Shown one piece after another: positions 55,041 to 64,000 of a stretch of DNA of 64,000 nt. The DNA comes from Okapia johnstoni (Eukaryota; Chordata; Mammalia; Artiodactyla; Giraffidae): NCBI GenBank assembly GCA_024291935.2, contig CM044307.1, forward strand, positions 95,671,461-95,735,460. Reading direction: 5' to 3'. Under the pieces are notes generated by a model. That model was given only the letters and a program-made list of their open reading frames with translations. It searched no databases and was not told the DNA's origin. The position numbers and the translations under genes are program-made. Positions within the stretch are counted from its first letter, which is position 1. Each line of letters begins with the position of its first letter.

Positions 55041-55231
55041 CTGCTGCTGCTGCACATGAGCTGAGTCTTGTCTGACTCTTGCGACCCCATGGACTGTAGC
55101 CCGCCAGGCTCCTCTGTCCATGGGATTTTTCAGGCAAGATTACTGGAGTGGGTTGCCATCTCCTCCTCCAGGGGCTCCTCCCAATCCAGGAATCGAACCT
55201 GTGTCTGCCTGTGTCTCCTGCATTGCAGGTG
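55041..55231 (-). mobile_element. Bov-tA SINE, antisense, 14-bp TSD, head missing
   Basis: (CTG)n and GAGTCTTGTCTGACTCTTGC at the left, then the Bov-A body and the inner part of the head (TCTCCTGCATTGCAGGTGG). The outer head with the A box is absent. Flanked by GAACCTTGAGGCTG (55027-55040) and GAACCTTAAGGCTG (55232-55245), 13 of 14 identical. Confidence 0.95.
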
Positions 55232-55322
55232 GAACCTTAAGGCTGAACATTGGAAACTTGATATGAGAAGCAATGATCAGGAGATGCAGAGCTAGATGAA
55301 CCTTCTGTTGAAAGTTTATACA

Positions 55323-55737
55323 CAGTTCAATTCAGTTCAGTCGCTCAGTCATGTCCGACTCTTTGCGACCCCATGAACCGCAGCACGCCAGGCCTCCTTG
55401 TCCATCACAAACTCCTGGAGTCCACCCAAACCCATGTCCATCCAGTCGATGATGCTATCCAGCCATCTCATCCTCTGTCATCCCCTTCTCCTCTTGCCCT
55501 CAATCTTTCCCAGCATCAGGGTCTTTTCCAATGAGTCAGCTCTTCGCATCAGGTGGTCAAAGTATTGGAGTTTCAGCTTCAACATCAGTCCTTCCAGTGA
55601 ACACTCAGGACCAATCTCCTTTAGGATGGACTGGTTGGATCTCCTTGCAGTCCAAGGGAGTCTCAAGAGTCTTCTCCAACACCACAGTTCAAAAGCATCA
55701 ATTCTTCGGTGTTCAGCTTTCTTTATAGTCCAGCTCT
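55323..55737 (-). mobile_element. BovB LINE 3' end, antisense
   Basis: CAGTTCAATTCAGTTCAGTC, then the ORF C-terminus in reverse. The minus-strand frame 55478-55666 includes QSILKEIGPECSLEGLMLK and YFDHLMRRADSLEKTLML. It ends near the KKAE block. Confidence 0.92.
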
Positions 55738-56685
55738 CTGGATATATGTATTTCCTTGTGGGTCAACTTTTAACCCACAGAGAAAATAACTTCTTTAAAT
55801 TATGAGTCATGATGATTAAGGCAATGATGCCCAAGATCAGAGTTCCACTTTCACCAATTATTTACATGGAAAGAAATTCTCAAAGACAAAAACAGAAGTA
55901 AAACACTAAATTTTGGAGTAGGAGTTAGTTAATAAAATACTTTAAAAATCATAATTGGAATAAATCTTTGTGCTGGAAGGAGAAATATGAACCTACAGAG
56001 ATGTTAGTATTCTCTATAAAGAGCTAATGGACTATGGGGTTTAACACAAAATTTGTTTGATGAAGTGTTGTATTCTTTAAAAAATTTAGTATCTCATTTT
56101 CTTTACTTCTCATCTCTCATGAATAAAAAGTTGAATGATAATCTTTCTGGGCTTTGGTCAGCTTTTTAAAAATACATGCGTTTTAATACACCTATAATCA
56201 TGACTTTACTAGTCAACTTTCCCCATATATAGTCAACTTTTTCCATAACTTTGAAACAAACATACAGTTTTCATCTCTCAAGCAATCATATCCACATTAC
56301 TCAAAATCAAGAAATAAGGTAAATTGATGTAACTGATGTTCTTAAGGTCACGGAGCATTATAAAGGCAATAATCCCAAAGTATCTATACATGCTTGCATG
56401 TCTGAACTCCTATGTTAGAGTATTAAAATAAAAGATGAAAGCCAAAAAATCAATTGAGTATGAGGTAAAGATAAAAAAGTTACCAAAATGAAGCATCCAA
56501 ACTAATGGTACTTATGTTCTAATGAGGGGATAAAGGATAATACATAAACAAAAAGTAAAAGAGTTCCAGATAAAAACCGGGCTTTTAAAAAATCAAGCAT
56601 GATGATTCTTAATGCATTTTTAATTAACTTTTTTAAATTTTTTAAAAATGGGCTTATAAAAAATTAAGAATGACAATTAAGCATG
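55738..56685. other. Spacer with short imperfect duplication
   Basis: No gene. GGGCTTTTAAAAAATCAAG (56580) and GGGCTTATAAAAAATTAAG (56651) are similar strings 71 bp apart, just before the BovB. Confidence 0.35.
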
Positions 56686-57985
56686 CCCAAAGAAAGACAA
56701 TGTCAAAGAATGCTCAAACTACTGCACAATTGCACTCATCTCACACACTAGAAAAGTAATGCTCAAAATTCTCCAAGCCCGGCTTCAACAGTATGTGAAC
56801 CATGAACTTCCAGATGTTCAAGCTGGATTTAGAAAAGGCAGAGGAACCAGAGATCAAATTGCTAACATCTGCTGGATCATCGAAAAAGCAAAAGAGTTCC
56901 AGAAAAACATCTATTTCTGCTTTATTGACTATGCCAAAGCCTTTGACTGTGTGGATCACAACAAACTGTGGAAAATTCTTCAAGAAATGGGAAAACCAGA
57001 CCACCTGACCCACCTCTTGAGAAATCTGTACGCAGGTCAGTAAGCAACAATTAGAACTGGACATAGAACAACAGACTAGTTCCAAATCAGGAAAGGAGTA
57101 CGTCAAGAATCTATATTGTCACCTTGCTTGTTTAATTTCTGTGCAGAGTACATCATGAGAAATGCTGGGCTGGATGAAGCACAAGCTGGAATCAAGAATA
57201 CCAGGAGAAATATCAATAACCTCAGATATGCAGATGACACCACCCTTATGGCAGAAAGTGAAGAACTGAAGAGCCTCCTGATGAAAGTGAAAGAGGAGAG
57301 TGAAAAAACTGGTTTAAAACTCAACATTCAAAAAACGAAGTCATGGTATCTCGTCCCATCACTTCAAGGCAAATAGATGGGGAAACAGTGGCTGACTTTA
57401 TTTTCTTGGGCTCCAAAACCATTGCAGATGGTGACTGCAGCCATGAAATTAAAAGACGCTTGCTCCTTGGCAGATAAGCTATGACCAACCTAGACAACAT
57501 ATTAAAAAGCAGAGACATTACTTTGCCAACAAAAGTCCATTTAGTCAAAGCTATGGTTTTTTCAGTAGTCATATATGGATGTGAGAGTTGGACCATAAAG
57601 AAAGCAGAAGAATTGATGCTCTTGAACTGTGGTGTTGAAGAAGACTCTTAAGAGTCCCTTGGACTGCAAGGAGATCAAACCAGTCAGTGCTAAAAGAAAT
57701 CAGTCCTGAATATTCATTGGAAGGACTGATGTGGAAGCTGAAAGTCCAATACTTTGGCCATCTGACGCGAAGAACTTAATCCTTAGAAAAGACCCTGATG
57801 ATGGGAAAGATTGAAGGCAGGAGGAGAAGGGGATGACAGAGGGTGAGATGGTTGGATGGCATCACCAGCTCAATGAAAATGAGTTTGAGCAAGCTCTGGG
57901 ATTTGGTGATGGACAGGGAAGGCTTGGCATGCTGCGGTCCATATGGTCACAAAGAGTCAGACACGACTGAGCTACTGAACTGAAC
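56686..57985 (+). mobile_element. BovB LINE copy 4, sense
   Basis: Starts at CCCAAAGAAAGACAATGTCA in the reverse-transcriptase region and ends GAGCTACTGAACTGAAC. Several small deletions separate it from the other copies (for example loss of one codon in GAAAGTGAAGAACTGAAG). Confidence 0.94.
56759..57596 (+). pseudogene. BovB reverse transcriptase, nonsense-mutated
   Basis: The first frame (to 57043) keeps FRKGRGTRDQ and the motif A sequence CFIDYAKAFDCVDH, then stops at CAGTAAGCA, where the other copies have GAA. A second stop follows at GACTAGTTCC (a tryptophan codon elsewhere). Beyond them, YADD of motif C is intact at about 57227, followed by LKLNIQKTKS and a frameshift. Not functional. 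Confidence 0.9.
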
Positions 57986-58070
57986 ACTGTATCTTACAGA
58001 TGTAAGTTCACTTTTCACTGAGGATCAATAAAAATAATCTCTTCTTAAAATGCACATCATATTTTTTAAT

Positions 58071-58214
58071 CTTTTTTAATTGGAGGATTATTTCTTTACA
58101 ATATTGTGGGGGGGGGTTGCCATATATCAACATGAATAAGCCATTGGTATATGTATGTTCTCTCCTTCGTGAACCTCCCTCCCACCCCCACCCCATCCCA
58201 TCCCTCTAGGTTGT
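58071..58214 (-). mobile_element. Very short L1 3' end, antisense, 17-bp TSD
   Basis: T-run, AATTGGAGGATTATTTC, a G9 run, CATATATCAACATGAATAAG and CCATCCCATCCCTCTAGG. Only about 144 bp of L1 3' UTR. Flanked by CACATCATATTTTTTAAT (58053-58070) and CACATCATATTTTTAAT (58215-58231). Confidence 0.92.
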
Positions 58215-58231
58215 CACATCATATTTTTAAT

Positions 58232-60299
58232 GAAGTAATGCAAATATAAATCCAACAATCCCCTTTTATAGGAAAAACTAGAAAAATTTTTTTCTAAACA
58301 TTCTACTTTATTCCAGTGGACTGAAAAAGCGTTAGAAAGGTTGTTAAAGATTGATGGAAGGAAATTTAATAACTACAGATTTTTGACCTGGGGATTTGCA
58401 TGGGAATGGTTCATTCAATCCCAACAAAAGATACCCCTCTCAATAGGACAGAATCAAACTTCATGAGGAAAAAATGGTGGTTCCAATGTCTATATTAAGA
58501 AAACATTGTACACAGATGTTTTGGGCAATCTGAACTAAGCATCTGCAAAAATTTTTCTTAAAAAATTCCCAATATAACTTTAACATCTACATGAGGATAT
58601 TGCTTTGTGTACAATTCAATAAATTATGACATGTGCCATTCTATCATTTAAACCAACATATGTATTTTAAAAGTCTCATATGAAGCCTGTTGTTTATTGT
58701 GTAACTGTTACCAGACAATCAATTTTTATTTAGAAAGCTGTTTTTATTCACATCACATCTTAAAGGCTGAAGAATAAGAGGCATAAAAATACCAGTGACA
58801 GATAAAACAGAGAAAATTGCTCAAACACAGTCTTGTAGAATAGTGTGGTGAATATAAATTATGAAAACACTAAAACTTGATCAAAAGAGAAAGTCTTTAA
58901 CTTTCATTTAAATGCATGAACAGATGCAGCAGACCTAATGTCAATGCATATATGGGCCCAAAATGTGGAATATGAGAAAGAGATCTCTCAATGTTTTTAA
59001 ACTCATGCCAGGCATGGCTGGATTCCTCTAACAGTAAATGGGTCAAAGACCTGGATGTCATATAGGGCAGTTGTCTGTAAAGGTTCACAGGATTTTGGTC
59101 ACTAAAAGTTTTGGCTAGTGCTGTGAAAAAAAAAATGATTATCACTTAAAAATTAATTTGCTGCTTCCTAGATAACTGTGCATAAGAAGGCAAGTTGAGC
59201 CTCACTTCTAAAATTAGTACCGTGTGAATCCACTTTGAATTACGCCCCCAATTTTATTGCTATAAATAGTTAAAGCACTATGAAAATTTGTCTGTAAATC
59301 TACTACTTCAATAATTCCTTTGGTTTAACCTGACTCTGTGTGTGTGTATGTAAACATGCTCTCTTTTCTGGTAAAATTTTAAGACTTGGTCAATATGATC
59401 AGACGTTTTAAGTATACAAGAAGTTTAAGTTCTGTGGAAACACTTATCAAAGTGTCATATATTCCTACAAACATACTAGGATTGTTATGACAACCTTAGG
59501 ACAAACATTCAAAGATTGCATTTAAAAATATAATTTAAAAAGAAGACAGCAGTTATATTTTGTAGGGCAAATATTAATTGTGTCTTTGAAGTCACTGATT
59601 ATATATCACAAATGTAGATAACAACTGAAAATCATACCAAGCTTTATATCTTACAAAGTACTTTTATTTAAATATCTCATTTCATTTGTACCATCATTTT
59701 GTGAGGTTTTTCTTACTGCAACTCAAACAAATCCTGTCAATTTGGCGCTTTAGTATTTACCACAATTTTTCCTTTCCTCCATCTTCAGTGCTGTTGTATG
59801 AATCTGCGATTTCTCACGCAGACTACGACAACAGTCTACAAGTTACCCTCCCCACCCACGGTTTTATAACATTCCATTTTGCCTTCCACATTGATTCCAG
59901 ATAACCTTTCCAATATGAAAATCTCCAAAAAAGCAAAAAACAAACAAAAAAAACCCTTCAATGACCACAGAACTTTTATCTAGCCTCTCCTGCACCCTGT
60001 CCTCCAATTCCTCTGCTCTAGCTGTAACTTAACAGCTATAACTTTTAAGAGTGAGTAACTTAACAGATAATGACTACAATATTATTCCATACCTCTATTC
60101 TCTCCATCATCTTCTCTCCATCCACACCTAAAATGTCCCTAACTCCACGTGTACTGCATACCTTCCGACAAGCGATATGTATTCCTCTCCTAAGTCCTAA
60201 ACTAAAGGTCACATTCGCACAAAATGTTCCCTTGTCTGCACACAGAACTGACCACTCTGAGTATGCCTACTGAAATAAGCACATTTTTATCAGACCTCA
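58232..60299. other. Long spacer
   Basis: About 2.1 kb without a named repeat. 59690-60290 is pyrimidine-rich. No exon-like structure was recognised. Confidence 0.35.
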
Positions 60300-60445
60300 T
60301 GATCCTTAGTTATATGAGTTTATGTTTATCCCTCTATCTCCACTAAGTAGCTCCCTGAAAGAAGGATCATATCCCTTTATCATTGTACCTTAACTTCCAA
60401 ACACAAAGAAAAAAGAAATTAAATCTTTATGGAATATAGGAATAA
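60300..60445 (+). mobile_element. Possible L2 3' fragment
   Basis: TTTATGTTTATCCCTCTATC, TAGCTCCCTGAAAGAAGG and ATATCCCTTTATCATTGTA resemble the end of L2 in sense. Diverged. Confidence 0.4.
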
Positions 60446-60509
60446 ATAACTGAAAACCAGAATCATTTGAGTTCAAAGATCCATATTTCTCCTATATCAC
60501 TATAAAAAT

Positions 60510-60740
60510 AGGTTATGTTTACTGAATACTTACTTAATGCCCCAAATTCTTTTAATCAATTTATATTTTATTTTACTTTTACAATTCCCTATAAGGAAAG
60601 CACTATATTAATGTCCATTTTACAGATGAAATAACTAAATCTGAGCTTACTAACAAAGTAACCAAGTCTGAGCTGTTACTAAAATTGTGCAGGGTAGTGT
60701 TAATAGTAAGTGGCCCAGGCTATAATGTCAGAGTCCCTCA
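60510..60740 (-). mobile_element. MIR SINE, antisense
   Basis: TTTACTGAATACTTACTTAA, CTTTTACAATTCCCTATAAGG and the core TCCATTTTACAGATGAAATA in reverse. A CTGAGCTTACTAACAAAGTAACCAAG partial duplication occurs in the core region. Confidence 0.75.
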
Positions 60741-61021
60741 ATTCAACTGCCATTTATGCAAAAATGAATACGGAAAAATTTATAACTTGAAGACACTAGA
60801 GAGTACATGTAATGAATTTAATCTTTTGAAACCTTAACACAAATAGCTATTGGCATCAAATTAGAAACCAATTAGATCTCTCCTACCTTTCTCACATTTC
60901 TTGTCTTCTGTGTTGTTGTTCCCTTAAAAACAAAAACATTATACAGTGAGATTAGTATGGAATTATAATGGATTCCATGCAGTGAAAAGTTGTAAAAAAT
61001 GAGTAAATCTTTGTCAGCTTG

Positions 61022-61129
61022 TTGTTCAGTCACTAAGTCGTGTCCGACTCTTTGTGACCCCATGGACTGCAGCAGTGCCAGGCCTCCCTGTTGCTCACTA
61101 TCTCCCAGAGTTTGCCCAAACTCCCAGAG
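61022..61129 (-). mobile_element. Very short BovB 3' end, 12-bp TSD
   Basis: TTGTTCAGTCACTAAGTCGT to CTATCTCCCAGAGTTTGCC, 108 bp only. Flanked by TTTGTCAGCTTG (61010-61021) and TTTGTCAACTTG (61130-61141), 11 of 12 identical. Confidence 0.92.
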
Positions 61130-61303
61130 TTTGTCAACTTGCAAACTGCCTACTTTAAGCCTGAAACTATTCACTTGGCTTGTCTCCCCTATGTCAACAA
61201 TTGTCAATACGTACAGGGTCAAAAAGTTGGCTTTATTATTTCAGGTGTAAGAACAGAAGTTTAAAAAATAATGTAACTTTTTCTTATAGCTCATCATAAT
61301 TTA

Positions 61304-61304
<1 letters not shown>

Positions 61305-61365
<61 letters not shown>
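61305..61365. repeat. Compound (GT)6(AT)n microsatellite
   Basis: A short GT run passes directly into about 49 bp of pure AT, followed by TTGTTGTTGT. Confidence 0.96.
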
Positions 61366-61374
<9 letters not shown>

Positions 61375-62530
61375 GTATTTTATGCTGTACTTTGTTTAGA
61401 TATGGGGGATTTATAGGGGAAAGTATTTGGGGGCTAAGGAAAAAAGCTGCCTTACAATATACTTAAAAGTCATGAGGAAAACTTATCAAGAACCAAAGGT
61501 AAGTACATGAAAACATATCTATAGAAATATCTGCTCAAATTAAAAATAAAGGGAAAAGGCAGGTACACAAAGGAAAAACTACAAAACAAAGTAACTCTGG
61601 GAAGCTGACCTCTGATCTAAAGAAGTTTGCTGAGAGCATTTGTGTTTGACCAGAAGAGAATCTCACTGCACAGAATTATTTCAAGGGTATATGCCACTTG
61701 CATGTTTTAAAAGAAAGCTTTATTATAAAAGCCAATAAATTTATTTATAGTTGAATGCTTGAGATTTTGCTTGGGATGCAGACAGGCTATCTCCCAGAGA
61801 AAGACAAATGCTTAAAGTACAGAAATACCACACTAATTTTTAAAAACTATGAATTAAAACCACTAAATCTAACTTTCCTAAGTTCATTCCTTTTTGTGTC
61901 TTCTTTATGTCATTGATATTTAACTTTCAGTGCATCAAGAAAATTGTCACTACCATTTGTTATCTGGATCCAATGGACCTGAAAAATAATTTTGTCCTTT
62001 AATAAATAATTCACAGAGGCAAAAATAAAAAGATAGTCAAACACAACTATATTCTAAATTTTAAAACAAATTTAAACATTAAAAATTCTTTTGTAACAAG
62101 TAAATTTTGGCATACAAACATCATAAAAACGAATAAAGTTAGAAACACCTATTTTTAGCAAAACAGAACAGTCTAAGTCCTTACTACAAAACATTTCCTG
62201 ATGAAATTTTTCCTATTTAATAACACCTGGATTAAATCACCTACTCCCCTTGTTCTAGAAAATACATTGTTCACACAGATATTCTAGAAAATTCATCTAA
62301 ATATTGTCATCTGAACACTTATTGTCTCATTGTCTAAGATTCCACTTATACAATCCATTTCACATCCATGATCCATTTCACCATCAACATTAGAGTACTG
62401 TTATCTGTCTGTTAGAATTTATCTTCCAATTCACCTAATAATTGTGAAACATCCTTCTCTGTCAATTTTCTTCTCTATGCTATTAAGGTTAGAAAATGAA
62501 AAATTCTGATTTCTTGGTTGTGTTCAATAA
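61366..62530. other. Spacer
   Basis: AT-rich, no gene or named repeat recognised. Confidence 0.35.
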
Positions 62531-62750
62531 AAGGTGGCTCAGAGGTAAAGAATCTGCCTGCAATGCAGGAGACACAGGAGACACGGATTCATTCCCTGGG
62601 TCTGGAAGATCCCCTGGAGAAGGAAATGGCAGCCCACTCCAGTAATTTTGCATGTGCAATCCCATGGACAGAGGAACCTGGTGGGCTACACAGTCCATGG
62701 AGTCACAACAGAGTTGGATGGATATGATTGAACAACTGAACAACAGCAAC
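62531..62750 (+). mobile_element. Bov-tA SINE, sense
   Basis: The outer head is shortened (AGGTGGCTCAGAGGTAAAG), then GGAGACACAGGAGACACGG, the Bov-A body and a CAACAGCAACAGC tail. No clear TSD. Confidence 0.92.
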
Positions 62751-62901
62751 AGCAAAAGCTAAAAGCAGGTTATAGAGATGGTATCTCCAGGTTTCTCTTA
62801 TATCCTCTAGAAAGATAATGTAATAGTTGGGTGACAAAATAACTAAAGTGAAGGATGACAATAATTCCTTCACTATTATTTTGTCCTTCTAAGAGAAACA
62901 T

Positions 62902-63097
62902 GGACTTCCATTGTGGCTTAGCTGGTAAAGAATCCGCGTGCAACTCGGGAGACCTGGGCTCAATCCCTTGGTTGGGAAGATTCCTTGGTGAAGGGAACAG
63001 CTAGCTACCCACTCCGGTATTCTGGCCTGGAGAATTCCATGGACTGGAGAGTCCATGGGGTCGCAGAGTCAGGCAGGACTGAGCGACTTTCACTTTC
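62902..63097 (+). mobile_element. Bov-tA SINE, sense, 11-bp TSD
   Basis: Head GGACTTCCATTGTGGCTTAG, a duplicated AGCTAGCTACCCACTCC join and Bov-A body ending GAGCGACTTTCACTTTC. Flanked by AAGAGAAACAT (62891-62901) and AAGAGAAACGT (63098-63108). A deletion removes the GGAGCCTGGTGGGCT-type block. Confidence 0.94.
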
Positions 63098-63108
63098 AAG
63101 AGAAACGT

Positions 63109-63673
63109 AGCATAAGTAAACTTTTTCTTAAAGGGATATATAGTAAATATTTTAGGCTTTCAAGCCATATGGTCTCAGGTGCAACTACTCACTCAACTCT
63201 GCTATTTAAGCAAAAGCAGTTATATATAATACACACACATATGTGACTGAATTCTAATGCACCTTTTTTCACAAAAACACTGGTCTCAACTTCATGATTC
63301 TCATACCCCTACAGATCTAGATCATTCCATCATTCTTCTCTTTTTGTTTTTATATTTTAAAATTTAACTAGGAATAATTAATAACTATTGATGAAATAGT
63401 CCTTATAACGATGAAATATAAAAATGATAAAAAATAGAGAAAAACTGAGATCACCAAGATTCTATAATGTAGGTTAGATTTAGACATATGTCCAATGGAT
63501 CCATAAGACAGAATGAGCTTTATTCTATTTTAAAGAATTAAATTTTCACTTCATTCTCTGAGGAATCCTAAGACAAAAGCCTGTCAATTTGGCTAATAGT
63601 AATACTGAAAAATGAAATTGAATTCTAAAATTGGTGCAGTAGATCCTGGTGGTGTAAAAAGTATTAAGGATCT
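63109..63673. other. Spacer
   Basis: AT-rich, no gene or named repeat. Confidence 0.3.
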
Positions 63674-63681
63674 ACTATATA

Positions 63682-63989
63682 AAGTGAAAGTCGCTCAGTT
63701 GTGTCCAACTCTTTGTGACCCCATGGACTATCCAGCCCATCGAATTCTCCAGGCCAGAATGCTGGAGTGAGTAGCCTTTCCCTCTCCGGGAGATCTTCCC
63801 AACCCAGGGATCGAACCCAGGCCTCTCGCATTGCAGGTGGATTCTTTACTTGCGGAGCCACAAGGGAAGCCCAAGAATACTGACGTGGGTAGCCTATCCC
63901 TTCTCCAGTGATCTTCCTGATCTAGGAACTGAATCAGGGTCTCCTGCATTGAAGGCAGATTTTTAACAACTGAGCTATCAGGGAAGCCC
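63682..63989 (-). mobile_element. Bov-tA with double tRNA head, antisense, 8-bp TSD
   Basis: Bov-A body (GTCGCTCAGTTGTGTCCAAC), first reversed head TTTACTTGCGGAGCCACAAG (63846-63865), then GAATACTGACGTGGGTAGCC and a second head TTTAACAACTGAGCTATCAG (63962-63981). Perfect flanks ACTATATA at 63674-63681 and 63990-63997 show that the double-headed form inserted as a unit. Confidence 0.95.
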
Positions 63990-64000
63990 ACTATATACAT

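Overview
The window is ruminant (bovid) nuclear DNA. It is saturated with bovid-specific retroposons: BovB (RTE-type LINE), Bov-tA (tRNA-Glu-derived head plus Bov-A), Bov-A/Bov-A2, CHR-type SINEs and artiodactyl L1 3' ends. These sit on an older mammalian layer of L1M, L2, MIR and a MER5-like hAT element. The sequence is AT-rich with dinucleotide microsatellites. I see no host protein-coding gene, no real tRNA or rRNA gene and no bacterial, viral or CRISPR-like feature, so it is best read as intergenic DNA or the inside of a very long intron. The species within the bovids cannot be fixed by eye.

Layout. 1-7 kb: CHR SINE tail, a (GT)32 tract, a (TA)n tract, two antisense BovB 3' ends, a possible LTR and one Bov-tA. 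7-9 kb: an L2 interrupted by a BovB fragment, which is itself interrupted by a Bov-tA, both with target-site duplications (TSDs). 10.8-13 kb: L1M, L1 and MIR. 15-23 kb: Bov-A2, Bov-A, MIR, CHR and Bov-tA units, plus a small CpG-rich patch near 18.5 kb. 25.3-28.9 kb: an antisense L1M carrying a multi-level nest (L1M > Bov-tA > BovB > Bov-A, plus further SINEs). 29.9-31.9 kb: two L1 3' ends in opposite orientations. 32-37 kb: SINEs, a MER5-like element and an 85-bp tandem duplication. 37.8-39.3 kb: the longest open BovB reverse-transcriptase stretch. 41-45 kb: an L1M split by an L1 that looks 5'-inverted and 3'-transducing, and by a BovB. 45.5-46.4 kb: a locally duplicated segment with an AT-palindromic expansion. 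46.8-47.3 kb: BovB joined to a 42-bp-arm inverted repeat. 48-64 kb: further (TA)n tracts, L1, BovB, Bov-A2 and Bov-tA units.

Coding content is limited to decayed retrotransposon ORFs. Four sense BovB copies retain parts of the reverse transcriptase (FIDYAKAFD and YADD-type motifs), each broken by frameshifts, stops, insertions or truncation. L1 copies retain only ORF2 C-terminal pieces. There are no operons or pathways. The biology is retroposition history: many insertions can be ordered by nesting and are bounded by recognisable TSDs. The most notable items are the L1 with an apparent 3' transduction and 5' inversion (41.8-43.6 kb), the deep nest at 25-29 kb, and the duplication and inverted-repeat structures at 45.5-47.3 kb. 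I found no convincing new biological system.
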